This document shows positions 8,851 through 16,989 of a DNA stretch of 25,158 bases, piece after piece. Source of the DNA: Chromatiales bacterium (lineage in GTDB: Bacteria > Pseudomonadota > Gammaproteobacteria > UBA6429); assembly GCA_027076405.1 (NCBI GenBank), contig JALTJN010000090.1, forward strand, positions 1 through 25,158, given 5' to 3'. The first letter of the stretch is position 1, and each line of letters opens with the position of its first letter. The notes below the pieces were generated by a model. That model had not been told where the DNA came from. It did not search any database and saw nothing but the letters and a program-made list of their open reading frames with translations. The position numbers and the translations under genes were made by a program.

Positions 8851-9465
8851 ATGAAAATATCTATTATCAGTGGTAGTCACCGTAACCCATCACAAAGCGA
8901 AAAAATTGCTCGTTATATTGAAACGCTTTTTAAAAATGAATTTACCGATATTGAACCTTTTCTCTATACCCTTGCTGACAACCCGCTTCCTCTCTGGGAT
9001 CAGTCTGTATGGGAAAATGATGAACAATGGAACAAACGCCTGACTCCATTAAAAGAACAATTCAGTCAATCGGATGCCTTTGTCATTATTACTCCTGAAT
9101 GGCATGGACAGGTTCCTTCCGCTTTAAAAAATCTGTTTTTATTATTTAGTCGTTTTGAATTTGGCCATAAACCGGCCTTTATTGTATCGGTATCATCCGG
9201 TGATGGTGGTGCTTATCCCGTTGCTGAATTACGTATGAGCAGTTATAAAAACAATCGTCTTTGTTATATACCTGAACAGTTAATTATTCGAAATGTAGAG
9301 AATGTATTTAATGAAAAAGCTGAAGACAATAATGAGAAGTCGGATAATTATTATAAAGAAAGATTAAACTGGGCATTAAAAATATTACAGGGATACGCTA
9401 ATGCATTAAAAACAATGCGTGACGAAACAGATATTCATCACGATAAATTTTCTAATGGTATGTAG
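8851..9465 (+). CDS. NAD(P)H-dependent FMN reductase family flavoprotein
   Basis: 204-aa flavodoxin-like protein of the FMN_red family. The phosphate-binding loop GSHRNPSQS lies at residues 8-16, and the family's flavin-binding signature appears as PEWHGQVPSALKN at 82-94. VSVSSGDGGAYP at about 113-124 lines the other side of the flavin site. Members reduce FMN, quinones, azo dyes or metal oxyanions with NAD(P)H, and the substrate here cannot be told. It follows ubiB by 91 bases on the same strand, so a link to quinone redox state is possible but unproven. Its stop lies six bases from the convergent stop of the DUF389 gene. Confidence 0.85.
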   Translation: MKISIISGSHRNPSQSEKIARYIETLFKNEFTDIEPFLYTLADNPLPLWDQSVWENDEQWNKRLTPLKEQFSQSDAFVIITPEWHGQVPSALKNLFLLFSRFEFGHKPAFIVSVSSGDGGAYPVAELRMSSYKNNRLCYIPEQLIIRNVENVFNEKAEDNNEKSDNYYKERLNWALKILQGYANALKTMRDETDIHHDKFSNGM

Positions 9466-9471
9466 TAATAT

Positions 9472-10467
9472 TTAGCTAATAACTAAATAATCATGCCTGA
9501 CCTTCACTACCACGACTAAAATAGAAAGCGCAATTAACCAGAACATAACAAAAATAATTAAAGACTGTTTTGCCTTTTTCTTTTCATACCATGTTCTTGG
9601 CTTAATGCCTTTAAACAAAAAAGTAATATTTGAAGCAAGATTTACACAAACCAGATTAACGGCTAATAATAAACCGGCACCTAAAGCATGCTGGTATTGC
9701 CCGGAACCCAACATTAAGCCAACTGTTGCCGTTGGCGGCAAAATAGCCACCGCCACCATGACACCCACTAATGAATTTGACCAGCCTGCTGTTAGCGATA
9801 ACACTGCAGCTGCACCGGAAACTAAAGCCAGTATCACACCGTCCATACCGACATCGGTTCGCATCATTAATTCATGACTATCAAAATTTAACGGCCATAC
9901 TAAACCAATAAAAACAGATAAAATGAGCGCTGTTAATAAACCGGCGATATTTGCTTTTAAAGCTGACCACAATAACTTACCTTCACCTAACGTCGTGGCA
10001 AAAGCTAATACCATATTTGGTCCCAGTAACGGCGCAATGACCATTGCACCAATCACTACAGCGACATTATCTTTAAGTAAACCAATTGCAGCAACAATGG
10101 TTGACATCACAACCATAAACATAAAATTACTATCCAGCTTTGCCCCGGCAACAATCTTTTGATAAAGCTCTTCTCGACTTCTTGTTATGCTATTTTTCTT
10201 TTCATCTTCTGTTTCGTCCGGCTCTATTCGCGGCAACACAGCTTCAACCGGAAGCACCAACAGACGGGTATCATCTGCTGTGTTTAATAATGACTGCAGT
10301 GCATCCATTACTGCTTGCTGTTTTTCCGGCTGCACCAGTAAACGGGTACTGCATCGACCATCTTCATCTGTCTGACCGACCCAGATATCCAGTATTTCCT
10401 GTTGTGCAGCTATGCCACGTAAGGTATCAACATGACCTTGATCGGTAATGACTTCGATAATTCGCAC
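9472..10467 (-). CDS. DUF389 (TIGR00341-type) membrane protein of unknown function
   Basis: 331 aa. A soluble N-terminal domain (about 1-110) is followed by about seven membrane segments (roughly 114-132, 135-155, 170-191, 208-228, 234-254, 260-286, 302-321). GAMVIAPLLGP (140-150) and ILPPTATVG (242-250) are typical of the DUF389 family. The biochemical role of the family is not established. The start is a GTG at 10467, immediately after the stop of the DJ-1-like gene, with AGGA about 11 bases upstream, so it is probably translated as the last cistron of the gpmI-envC-ctpA-yibQ-yajL series. Confidence 0.88.
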   Translation of the reverse strand: MRIIEVITDQGHVDTLRGIAAQQEILDIWVGQTDEDGRCSTRLLVQPEKQQAVMDALQSLLNTADDTRLLVLPVEAVLPRIEPDETEDEKKNSITRSREELYQKIVAGAKLDSNFMFMVVMSTIVAAIGLLKDNVAVVIGAMVIAPLLGPNMVLAFATTLGEGKLLWSALKANIAGLLTALILSVFIGLVWPLNFDSHELMMRTDVGMDGVILALVSGAAAVLSLTAGWSNSLVGVMVAVAILPPTATVGLMLGSGQYQHALGAGLLLAVNLVCVNLASNITFLFKGIKPRTWYEKKKAKQSLIIFVMFWLIALSILVVVVKVRHDYLVIS

Positions 10468-11052
10468 TTAAACTTTTATCCTTTGCAAACCTAGCTCTAC
10501 TTCTTCACGCTTTTCTTTATCTGTTAACAGCTCAATTAAAGTTAATGCGAAATCCATTGCGGTACCGGGCCCTCTTGAAGTAACCACCTTCCCATCCACA
10601 ACCACAGCTTTTTCTTCATACATCATGTTTTTAACAGGAAACTGATCCAACGATCCGGGAAAACTGGTAGCGTGTTTCCCCTCCAATAAACCTGCCGTTG
10701 CTAATACTCTGGGAGCAGCACAAATTGCCGCGGTGTATTTATTGCTCGCCGCCATTTTTTTTATCAACATTTGAATGCGTGGATCATTATTTAAATAATC
10801 TGCACCAGGCAGGCCACCCGGTAAAACAATCATGTCAAAATTATCATCGAGTACTTGATCCAAATTATTATCTGCAACCAGCTTCATACCTCGACTGGCA
10901 ATAATTACTTGATCATCCAGTCCCGCAGTAACAACGTTTATTCCCGCCCGGGTTAGTAAATCCGTAATAGTAATGGCTTCAAGTTCTTCACACCCCTGAG
11001 CCAGCGGGACAAGTACTTTTGCAGGAACATTTAATTCTTTGGTTTTTCCCAT
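10468..11052 (-). CDS. DJ-1/PfpI superfamily protein, YajL-like
   Basis: 194 aa. Hallmarks of DJ-1/YajL are the reactive cysteine C111 in the nucleophile elbow AAICAAPRVLA and the assisting acid in GCEELEA (E25, matching E18 of human DJ-1). LPGGLPGADYL and TSRGPGTAMDFAL also match. Proteins of this group act as oxidative-stress chaperones and covalent-adduct repair or glyoxalase-like enzymes; the exact activity is debated. The N-terminus is about ten residues longer than E. coli YajL. Its start overlaps the end of the yibQ-like gene by 22 bases, so translation is probably coupled, and its stop abuts the GTG of the DUF389 gene. Confidence 0.88.
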   Translation of the reverse strand: MGKTKELNVPAKVLVPLAQGCEELEAITITDLLTRAGINVVTAGLDDQVIIASRGMKLVADNNLDQVLDDNFDMIVLPGGLPGADYLNNDPRIQMLIKKMAASNKYTAAICAAPRVLATAGLLEGKHATSFPGSLDQFPVKNMMYEEKAVVVDGKVVTSRGPGTAMDFALTLIELLTDKEKREEVELGLQRIKV

Positions 11053-11825
11053 AGTGCCAATTTTCTTTGTTGCTGTAATATTATTAATTCCGATACAGGA
11101 ACAAGTTTTATTCCTTTTGTTTCTAATTCAGGCAACCATTTTTCCAATACAGATAAAGTGATTTTTTTTGGATGTGCAATTGCGAGTGCAGTACCTTTAT
11201 TTTTTGCCCGTTTAATAAGTTTTTTAAGTTGCCGTTTAATAAAATCTTCCGACTCTTCGTGGTCAATAAAGATATCCCGCTGAATACTGTTTATTCCTTC
11301 ATCTTGCGCCATTTGCAGCGCAATGCTCTGACTGGTTGTTTTGCTGTCAACAAAAAATAAATTCTTTTTTACAGCAACATCATGCATTAATTGCTTCATC
11401 CAGTGCTGGCTTTTTGTTAGCAAACTGCCCATGTGATTATTAATACCACTGGCATAAGGAATAGACTGAATGCTTTTTTCCAAAACACTGGAAAAATCCT
11501 GTTCTGTCATATTGTCAGTTAAACCACCCGGCCCGAGTCTATTGCCACTCTCTGCTTCCATCGGCAAATGTAACATCACTTCTTTATTATGATCATGTGC
11601 AAGTTGCGTTAATGAAAATACATGTGGGGTGTGAGGCAAGAATGAATAGGTGATAGCACCGGGCAGCGCAACCGCGCGACTACCGGAACGCAATCGATAA
11701 CCCATATCATCGATAATAATACTGATAGCAGGTTGATTTAACGAAGGCAACTCATCAGCCTGTGCTAATAATGGAACTAGCGAACTCAGGCCAATGAGCA
11801 TAAATCGAAATCTTTTTCGTATCAT
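11031..11825 (-). CDS. Divergent polysaccharide deacetylase family protein (YibQ-like)
   Basis: 264 aa with a signal peptide (cleavage near AQA at 21-23), so probably periplasmic. It belongs to the divergent polysaccharide deacetylase family (YibQ): the NodB-like metal site begins with IIIDDMGYR (D39-D40), followed by EVMLHLPME, GINNHMGS and AIAHPKK. The substrate is not known; a cell-wall glycan is plausible from the position downstream of envC and ctpA. E. coli has the same order (gpmM-envC-yibQ). It lies 35 bases after ctpA and overlaps the next gene by 22 bases. Confidence 0.9.
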   Translation of the reverse strand: MIRKRFRFMLIGLSSLVPLLAQADELPSLNQPAISIIIDDMGYRLRSGSRAVALPGAITYSFLPHTPHVFSLTQLAHDHNKEVMLHLPMEAESGNRLGPGGLTDNMTEQDFSSVLEKSIQSIPYASGINNHMGSLLTKSQHWMKQLMHDVAVKKNLFFVDSKTTSQSIALQMAQDEGINSIQRDIFIDHEESEDFIKRQLKKLIKRAKNKGTALAIAHPKKITLSVLEKWLPELETKGIKLVPVSELIILQQQRKLALWEKPKN

Positions 11826-11860
11826 ATGATTTCGTTTTAACCTTTTATATTAATCGTCAA

Positions 11861-13192
11861 TTATTTTTGAATACTTTTTACCAGATCTAAACCTTTTAAT
11901 AAATTTAGCGCTTCGTATAAGGCATAATCATCTTTCGCTAAAATTAATTTACTTTCTAAATCTTTGGTATTTTTTTCTTCCGTTTTGCTTTCATCAACTT
12001 CCGTATTCTTTAAGTGACCGGATAAATCTTTTTCTTTTGTGCGTTTGAATCCGTTGTCTTCTTTCTTGGAAACTTTTACATCATCTAAAATAATATCTGG
12101 AGTAATCCCTTTGTTCTGGATAGAAGTTCCGTTTGGTGTGTAATAACGTGCTGTGGTTAACTTCAGTGCACTACCATTACCCAGAGGAACGATGGTTTGT
12201 ACAGATGCTTTACCAAATGATTGTTTGCCCATAATAATGGCACGTTTATGGTCCTGTAAGGCACCTGCAACAATTTCCGAAGCCGATGCTGAACCACCAT
12301 TAATGAGAACAACAATCGGAGCTTCATTAATTAAGTCCATACCTTTTGCACTGTAGGATCTTGTATTAGATTTGTCACGGCCTTTAATACTAACAACAAC
12401 GCCGCCTTCTAAAAATGCATCAGAAACTTCAATAGCTTGTGTTAGTAAACCACCCGGATTATTTCTTAAATCCAGAACCAGACCTTTAAGTTTTTTATTA
12501 TTTGCTTTCTTTAATTTTAAGATGGCTTTACGTAAATCGGCACCGGTATCTTCCTGAAAGGCTGAAACACGAATATAACCAAAACCTTTATCTAGCGTCT
12601 TGCTACGTACACTTTGAATTTTAATGATGGCACGTGTTAATTTAATTTTAAGTGGCTTATCAGCACCTTTGCGTACTATTGTCAGTAAAATATCTGTTTT
12701 AGGTTTACCCCGCATCAGCGTTACAGCGTCTTCTAAAGTCATCCCTTTAACCGGCTTATCATCTAAACGAATAATTAAATCACCTGACTTCACGCCGGCA
12801 CGCGCTGCCGGAGTATCATCAATCGGTGAAATAACTTTTACGAAGCCTTCTTCCATACCCACGACGATACCCAGACCACCGAATTCACCGCTGGTACTTT
12901 CACGTAATTCTGCAAAAGCATCTTTATCCAAATAGGCAGAATGAGGATCTAAACCGCTTAACAAACCACGTATCGCATTTTCTAATAATTCTTTATCGGA
13001 AATATCTTCAACATAATTTTGCTTAATTTTGCCAAACACTTCTGTCAGCGAACGAATATCATCGAGAGGAATGGTCTGTGTTATTTGCTGCAAGCTGTCT
13101 TTTTCAGCCAAAACACCTTGTCCGATTGCCAGCATCACGCCAAGCATTAGCCCTAAGCCAAGAATAAGTGTATTACGTGTCATGCTTTTCAT
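11861..13192 (-). CDS. ctpA: Carboxyl-terminal processing protease, peptidase family S41
   Basis: 443 aa. An N-terminal hydrophobic segment (LILGLGLMLGVMLAIGQGV) serves as signal peptide or anchor. A PDZ domain follows at about residues 95-175 (GGLGIVVG, GVKSGDLIIRLDD), then the S41 protease core. The catalytic residues, by alignment to E. coli Prc, are S303 (in GGSASASEI), D314 (LQD) and K328 (FGKASVQ). The C-terminal about 60 residues are charged and low in complexity. CtpA enzymes trim periplasmic proteins, often peptidoglycan hydrolases, which suits its place between envC and the yibQ-like gene; this substrate link is inference. The ATG at 13192 has a good AAAGGA ribosome site. Confidence 0.95.
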   Translation of the reverse strand: MKSMTRNTLILGLGLMLGVMLAIGQGVLAEKDSLQQITQTIPLDDIRSLTEVFGKIKQNYVEDISDKELLENAIRGLLSGLDPHSAYLDKDAFAELRESTSGEFGGLGIVVGMEEGFVKVISPIDDTPAARAGVKSGDLIIRLDDKPVKGMTLEDAVTLMRGKPKTDILLTIVRKGADKPLKIKLTRAIIKIQSVRSKTLDKGFGYIRVSAFQEDTGADLRKAILKLKKANNKKLKGLVLDLRNNPGGLLTQAIEVSDAFLEGGVVVSIKGRDKSNTRSYSAKGMDLINEAPIVVLINGGSASASEIVAGALQDHKRAIIMGKQSFGKASVQTIVPLGNGSALKLTTARYYTPNGTSIQNKGITPDIILDDVKVSKKEDNGFKRTKEKDLSGHLKNTEVDESKTEEKNTKDLESKLILAKDDYALYEALNLLKGLDLVKSIQK

Positions 13193-13265
13193 TTACTGTC
13201 CTTTATCTAAAAACGTTTTCTGCTGAATTTTTCAATGCTTTTTATCAAAGTATCACATTACCCTG

Positions 13266-13286
13266 TTGATTTTAAAGTAAAATCAA
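13266..13286. promoter_or_regulatory. Perfect 9-bp inverted repeat between envC and ctpA
   Basis: TTGATTTTA (13266-13274) and TAAAATCAA (13278-13286) are perfect inverted repeats around a 3-base centre, inside the 131-base gap between envC and ctpA. No T-run follows on the transcribed (minus) strand. It therefore looks more like a protein-binding palindrome or an mRNA hairpin in the ctpA leader than a terminator. Its function is unknown. Confidence 0.45.
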
Positions 13287-13323
13287 TCACTTGGCGCACA
13301 AATAGCAGCAAAATTCTCTAAAA

Positions 13324-14523
13324 TTATGAATTTTTAAACCATTTCACCGGATTACTGGGCTGGCCTTTTACTCTTACTTCAAAATACAGGGCACTTTTTG
13401 ACTGTCCACCACTGCGACCCACTGTGGCAATCACCTCACCCTCTTCGACCCAATCACCAGTCTCTTTATATAAAGCCTGATTGTAGCCATACAAGGTCAT
13501 ATAACCATCACCATGGTCAATAATGATTAACATGCCATAGCCTCGCAGCCAGTCAGCATATGCAACCCTGCCATGAGATACTGCTTTAACCTCATTACCT
13601 TCCTTGCTTGATATCAATACACCGTTCCATTTAAGATTCGCAGCCTGACGCGACTTACCAAAAAGCCGTTTCACCTTACCTTTTACCGGCCACTTTAATC
13701 GACCACGACGCTTGGCAAAGGTTTCACGCTTATCGATTTCTGTCAGCATCGACGGCATGATATTACGAATTTCATTCAATAATTGCTGGAGTGATTGCTC
13801 ATCAGCCGTTAATTTTTTTAACTTATTGCCCTGGCTGGCAATTTCTTTTTCCATGGCTTTTACAATTATGGAACGATCAATAAAGTCATCTTCCAGTTTT
13901 TGTTTAGCAACACGCTGCTGTTTACGTGAGATTTTTAATTCTGCCGTTTTATTTTTTACCTGTGTGGTTAATTGTTCCAGCTTTTTTATACTCAGTAACG
14001 CCTCATTAATATTATGACTACGCGCTTTATGAAAATAATCGTAATAGGTTAAGGTACGGCCAATAGCGGCGGGATTTTCCTGATTTAAAAGTAATTTTAG
14101 GTATTCCTGGCGGCCAATCATATAAGCTGCCCGAATCTGTTCACTTAAAATTTTGCGCTGACTGGCCAGCCGATTTCTGGTTTTTCTCTGCTGTTTTTTT
14201 AATTTCTTTAATTCGCGTTTTTGTTTTCGCAGATGACGATTAATTTTTCTTAAAACATAAGCCCGCTCACCGATACGAACTTCAATATCTTTTAAAAGCT
14301 TTGCCGCAGAATTTTTTTCTGCCTGTTTTTTTTCCATTCTCTGACGTAACGCTGCCATGCGCTCACGTAATTTTTCAAGCTCTTGTTTTTTTTCCTGACG
14401 CTGTGCGTCACTTAAGCCTGAATCAAAGTCAGCAAATACTGAAGGAGTAACGAAAAAGAAGAGAAAAGGAATGAGGCAAAAAAAACCTCTGAATGATTTT
14501 ATTCGCTCAGAGGTTTTTGGCAT
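13324..14523 (-). CDS. envC: Murein hydrolase activator EnvC (degenerate LytM)
   Basis: 399 aa. A signal peptide ends near VFA at 29-31. A very charged coiled-coil region covers about 35-260 (rich in K, R, E and Q), and a C-terminal M23/LytM domain covers about 280-395. The domain lacks the zinc ligands of active enzymes: the usual HFEVR reads YFEVR and the usual YGH reads YGY. This is typical of EnvC, which does not cut peptidoglycan but activates the amidases AmiA/AmiB during division. Its ATG overlaps the gpmI stop by one base (TAATG). A 7-12-bp hairpin followed by eight T residues falls within codons 2-16, and no alternative start codon lies before the signal-peptide core. Confidence 0.93.
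   Translation of the reverse strand: MPKTSERIKSFRGFFCLIPFLFFFVTPSVFADFDSGLSDAQRQEKKQELEKLRERMAALRQRMEKKQAEKNSAAKLLKDIEVRIGERAYVLRKINRHLRKQKRELKKLKKQQRKTRNRLASQRKILSEQIRAAYMIGRQEYLKLLLNQENPAAIGRTLTYYDYFHKARSHNINEALLSIKKLEQLTTQVKNKTAELKISRKQQRVAKQKLEDDFIDRSIIVKAMEKEIASQGNKLKKLTADEQSLQQLLNEIRNIMPSMLTEIDKRETFAKRRGRLKWPVKGKVKRLFGKSRQAANLKWNGVLISSKEGNEVKAVSHGRVAYADWLRGYGMLIIIDHGDGYMTLYGYNQALYKETGDWVEEGEVIATVGRSGGQSKSALYFEVRVKGQPSNPVKWFKNS
14478..14518 (-). terminator. Intrinsic terminator inside the envC 5' coding region
   Basis: On the minus strand CCTCTGA (from 14513 down) pairs with TCAGAGG (ending at 14486) around a 14-base loop, followed at once by eight T residues (A-run 14478-14485 on the plus strand). 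The flanking A/T bases can lengthen the stem to 12 bp. It lies right after the gpmI stop and within the first 16 codons of envC. It could end gpmI transcripts or act as an attenuator whose folding is blocked by ribosomes translating from gpmI into envC. On the plus strand it also has five T residues, but no gene there needs it. Confidence 0.7.
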
Positions 14524-16094
14524 TAAAGTAAACTCGGTTGATTTTTATCTTCAGCTGGACCAATCAAAGAACGCCCGGTCATGTCTGTTGGCTGCTCCAG
14601 CCCCATTAAATAAAGCATCGTTGGTGCAACATCAGATAATGCACCGGTATTTGCCATCGTTGCATCACGTCCATAATAAACAAACGGTACCGGGTTGGTT
14701 GTATGCGCTGTATGCGGTTGACCGGTTTCTTTGTCAAACATCATTTCGGCATTACCATGATCAGCCGTTACCAGCATTTCACCACCTGCCTTTTCAATTG
14801 AAACCAGTAAACGAGCCAGACAATCATCGAGTGTTTCAATTGCTTTTACTGCAGCATCAAAGTTACCACTATGGCCAACCATATCTGCATTGGCATAGTT
14901 GCAAATAATGGCATCATATTTACCACTTTCCATGGCTTCTACCATCTTATCCGTTAACTTAATGGCATTCATTTCCGGTTGTTGATCATAGGTTGCAACA
15001 TCGGGTGACGGCACCAAAATACGATCTTCAAATTCAAACGGTTCTTCACGACCACCATTAAAGAAAAATGTCACATGTGCATATTTTTCTGTCTCTGCAA
15101 TTCGTAATTGATGCATGCCCAATTGAGCAATGTAATCACCAAACACATTGGTTAAACGTTCTGCCGGATAAGCTACCGGAATATCATAATCAGAATGGTA
15201 TTCCGTTAAACTGGTGAAGCTGCCTAACTTTGGCACCCGCCCGCGCTCAAAGGCATCAAAGTCATCTTCAATGAAAGGACGCGTTATCTGGCGCGCACGA
15301 TCCGAACGATAATTCATAAAGATAACCACATCACCATCTTCTACCGTTACCGGTTTTCCACCTTGCGGTACAATTGCTGTTGCCTTTACAAACTCATCGG
15401 TTTCACCACGCTCATAGGCATTTTCCAGCGCAGCCAATGCTGTCTCTGCTTCATATTCTCCTTTGCCATCCGTGATAAGTTCATATGCACTTTGAATTCG
15501 TGGCCAACGATGATCCCTGTCCATCGCGTAATATCGACCGATAACAGAAGCAAATTGGCCGCCACCAAATTCTGTAAATTTTTCCTGCATCGCTTCAATG
15601 GAATGTTTTGCGCTTTTAGGTGGCGTATCACGACCATCTAAAAAGGCATGTAAATAGACATTTTCGACACCTTGTTCAACGGCAAGCTGACACATGGCGT
15701 GAATGTGGCCTTCATGACTATGCACACCACCTGCCGACAATAAGCCAAGCACATGAACTGCTTTGTTATTTTTCTTCGCAATCTCGACCGACTCTACCAG
15801 TGTGTCATTAGTAAAGAATGAACCGGTTTTAATTGAGCGACTCACCCGCGTGTATTCCTGATAGACCACGCGCCCTGCTCCCAGATTCAAATGCCCCACT
15901 TCTGAGTTACCCATTTGATCTGCTGGCAAGCCCACTTCTGCACCTGAGCCCTTTATATAGGTATGCGGATGCTCGGCCCAGAGCTTATCCCAGGTCGGTT
16001 TATGAGCGTTGGCAATGGCGTTGCCTTCTTTTTCTTCAGAATGGCCAAAACCATCTAAAATGACTAAAACAATTGGCTTTAAATTCAATGACAT
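14523..16094 (-). CDS. gpmI: 2,3-bisphosphoglycerate-independent phosphoglycerate mutase
   Basis: Glycolytic/gluconeogenic enzyme that interconverts 3- and 2-phosphoglycerate; cytoplasmic, Mn-dependent, alkaline phosphatase superfamily. Numbered from the chosen start (523 aa), the metal-binding D14 lies in VLVILDGFG and the nucleophile S64 in [53 protein letters not shown] and VTADHGNAE are all present. The start at 16094 matches the family's N-terminus; an in-frame ATG at 16118 would add eight residues. Neither has a clear ribosome site, so the longer form is possible. It heads the minus-strand cell-envelope block and is followed by envC with a one-base overlap. Confidence 0.96.
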   Translation of the reverse strand: MSLNLKPIVLVILDGFGHSEEKEGNAIANAHKPTWDKLWAEHPHTYIKGSGAEVGLPADQMGNSEVGHLNLGAGRVVYQEYTRVSRSIKTGSFFTNDTLVESVEIAKKNNKAVHVLGLLSAGGVHSHEGHIHAMCQLAVEQGVENVYLHAFLDGRDTPPKSAKHSIEAMQEKFTEFGGGQFASVIGRYYAMDRDHRWPRIQSAYELITDGKGEYEAETALAALENAYERGETDEFVKATAIVPQGGKPVTVEDGDVVIFMNYRSDRARQITRPFIEDDFDAFERGRVPKLGSFTSLTEYHSDYDIPVAYPAERLTNVFGDYIAQLGMHQLRIAETEKYAHVTFFFNGGREEPFEFEDRILVPSPDVATYDQQPEMNAIKLTDKMVEAMESGKYDAIICNYANADMVGHSGNFDAAVKAIETLDDCLARLLVSIEKAGGEMLVTADHGNAEMMFDKETGQPHTAHTTNPVPFVYYGRDATMANTGALSDVAPTMLYLMGLEQPTDMTGRSLIGPAEDKNQPSLL

Positions 16095-16125
16095 AGCTGT
16101 ATATTTACTTTTTACCATAAATTAA

Positions 16126-16146
16126 ATATTAGACTAATTCTAATAT
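16126..16146. promoter_or_regulatory. Perfect AT-rich palindrome, candidate operator between gpmI and the ArsR-type gene
   Basis: ATATTAG (16126-16132) and CTAATAT (16140-16146) form a perfect inverted repeat with a 7-base centre, 31 bases before the chosen gpmI start in the divergent region. Dimeric winged-helix repressors such as ArsR-type proteins bind AT-rich palindromes of this kind, and such a regulator is encoded next door. It could instead belong to the gpmI promoter. The binding protein is an inference. Confidence 0.45.
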
Positions 16147-16233
16147 AAGGCTGATTAAGGCGTTAGGATACCGATTTTGTGGCCTGAATAGAAGAATTCA
16201 CTAAAATATTAATTAACCCTTCTCAAACGGTAG

Positions 16234-16246
16234 ATTATTGTATAAT
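16234..16246 (+). promoter_or_regulatory. Candidate promoter -10 with overlapping inverted repeat, upstream of the ArsR-type gene
   Basis: TATAAT at 16241-16246 is a consensus -10 hexamer, about 90 bases before the ArsR-type start. It is embedded in the inverted repeat ATTAT-TGT-ATAAT (16234-16246), so a repressor bound there would block the promoter and could be autoregulatory. No convincing -35 hexamer is seen at 16-18 bases spacing. Confidence 0.4.
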
Positions 16247-16334
16247 GTTTTATTAATAAAGAGCAGACTCTGTACTATGAAATAACAGTGTTTAATCCTA
16301 TTATAAAAACATACTAAATTTGGGGACTCCAGGA

Positions 16335-16670
16335 ATGGATGGACTAGCTATGACAGAAACAACTTTGCCGTCATTAATAACCAGAGATGAAGATATTGAA
16401 CGGGCTTCACGCTCATTAAAAGCAATGTCACATCCTTTGCGTTTAAAAATACTTTGTACTTTAGGCGATCGGGAAATCAGCGTTCAGGATATTGTTGAAC
16501 ATGTGGGGACATCGCAAAGCAATATTTCACAGCACTTAGCTATTTTGCGAGACAAAGGCATTCTTTTTTCTCGAAAAGATGCCAATCGCGTTTATTACAA
16601 GGTAGGTGATTCCCGAACTTTAGCGCTTATCGATATGATGCGGGATGTTTTTTGTACAGCTGAACTTTAA
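16335..16670 (+). CDS. ArsR-family winged-helix repressor, probable persulfide sensor (SqrR/BigR/YgaV type)
   Basis: 111 aa, dimeric winged helix: LKAMSHPLRLKILCTLG, recognition region SQSNISQHLAILRDKGI and wing SRKDANRVYYKVGD. It lacks the ELCVCDL metal-binding motif of ArsR/SmtB metal sensors. It has only two cysteines, one in LKILCTLG and one near the C-terminus (DVFC), 66 residues apart. From the ATG at 16335 these are C41 and C107, the positions and spacing known for the Rhodobacter persulfide sensor SqrR, and similar to BigR and E. coli YgaV. A DUF2892 (YgaP-like membrane domain) gene follows, as in ygaV-ygaP, and a rhodanese lies beyond. The start is uncertain: an ATG at 16350 and a TTG at 16320 are alternatives; GGGGA before 16335 favours it. 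Sensing of sulfide-derived persulfides is inference from the cysteines and context. Confidence 0.85.
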   Translation: MDGLAMTETTLPSLITRDEDIERASRSLKAMSHPLRLKILCTLGDREISVQDIVEHVGTSQSNISQHLAILRDKGILFSRKDANRVYYKVGDSRTLALIDMMRDVFCTAEL

Positions 16671-16747
16671 AAATTAATATTTGCCTATATGTAACTCTCT
16701 ATCGCAAATAGCTAAACTATATTAACCACATTTAACAAGGGATGAAT

Positions 16748-16963
16748 ATGTCTATTACACGTAAAATTCGAATTATGGCTGGTTTTGTTGTACTTCTATC
16801 TTTGGCACTCGGTGTTGAAGCAAGCCCGCTTTTTGTCAACGTCAACTGGCTTTGGTTAACCACGTTTGCCGGTTTTAATTTGTTTCAAAGCGGTATTACC
16901 GGTTTTTGTTTACCGGAAATCGTTTTAAAGAAATTTGGTAAAGAGTGCGACTCCTGTTCTTAA
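16748..16963 (+). CDS. DUF2892 (YgaP-type transmembrane domain) small membrane protein
   Basis: 71 aa with two hydrophobic segments (about residues 8-25 and 32-52) and the DUF2892 feature GFCLPEIVLKKFG near the C-terminus, ending in a cysteine-rich tail (CDSC). In E. coli the same membrane domain is fused to a rhodanese in YgaP, a sulfurtransferase whose gene lies beside the YgaV regulator. Here the rhodanese (17058) is a separate gene. The start at 16748 is chosen because AAGGG (16737-16741) is six bases upstream; an ATG two codons earlier is too close. It follows the ArsR-type gene by 77 bases and ends at a strong terminator, so the two probably form one unit. Confidence 0.82.
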   Translation: MSITRKIRIMAGFVVLLSLALGVEASPLFVNVNWLWLTTFAGFNLFQSGITGFCLPEIVLKKFGKECDSCS

Positions 16964-16989
16964 AGCTCGCTCCGGTTCCCGCTTTATTG

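Noticed and set aside
12624..12935. 103-codon plus-strand frame
   Set aside because: Antisense shadow of the ctpA PDZ region, with no recognisable domain and no independent ribosome site.
14486..14518. Plus-strand terminator reading of the envC hairpin
   Set aside because: It has five T residues on that strand, but no plus-strand gene ends there; the minus-strand reading with eight T residues after the gpmI stop is the functional one.
15386..15637. Open frame of 83 codons on the minus strand
   Set aside because: It lies wholly inside gpmI in another frame of the same strand; gpmI is conserved throughout and this product resembles nothing.
16678..16710. Inverted repeat TATTTGC / GCAAATA between the ArsR-type and DUF2892 genes
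   Set aside because: The 7-bp arms are 19 bases apart, AT-rich and without a following T-run, so neither a terminator nor an operator can be supported.
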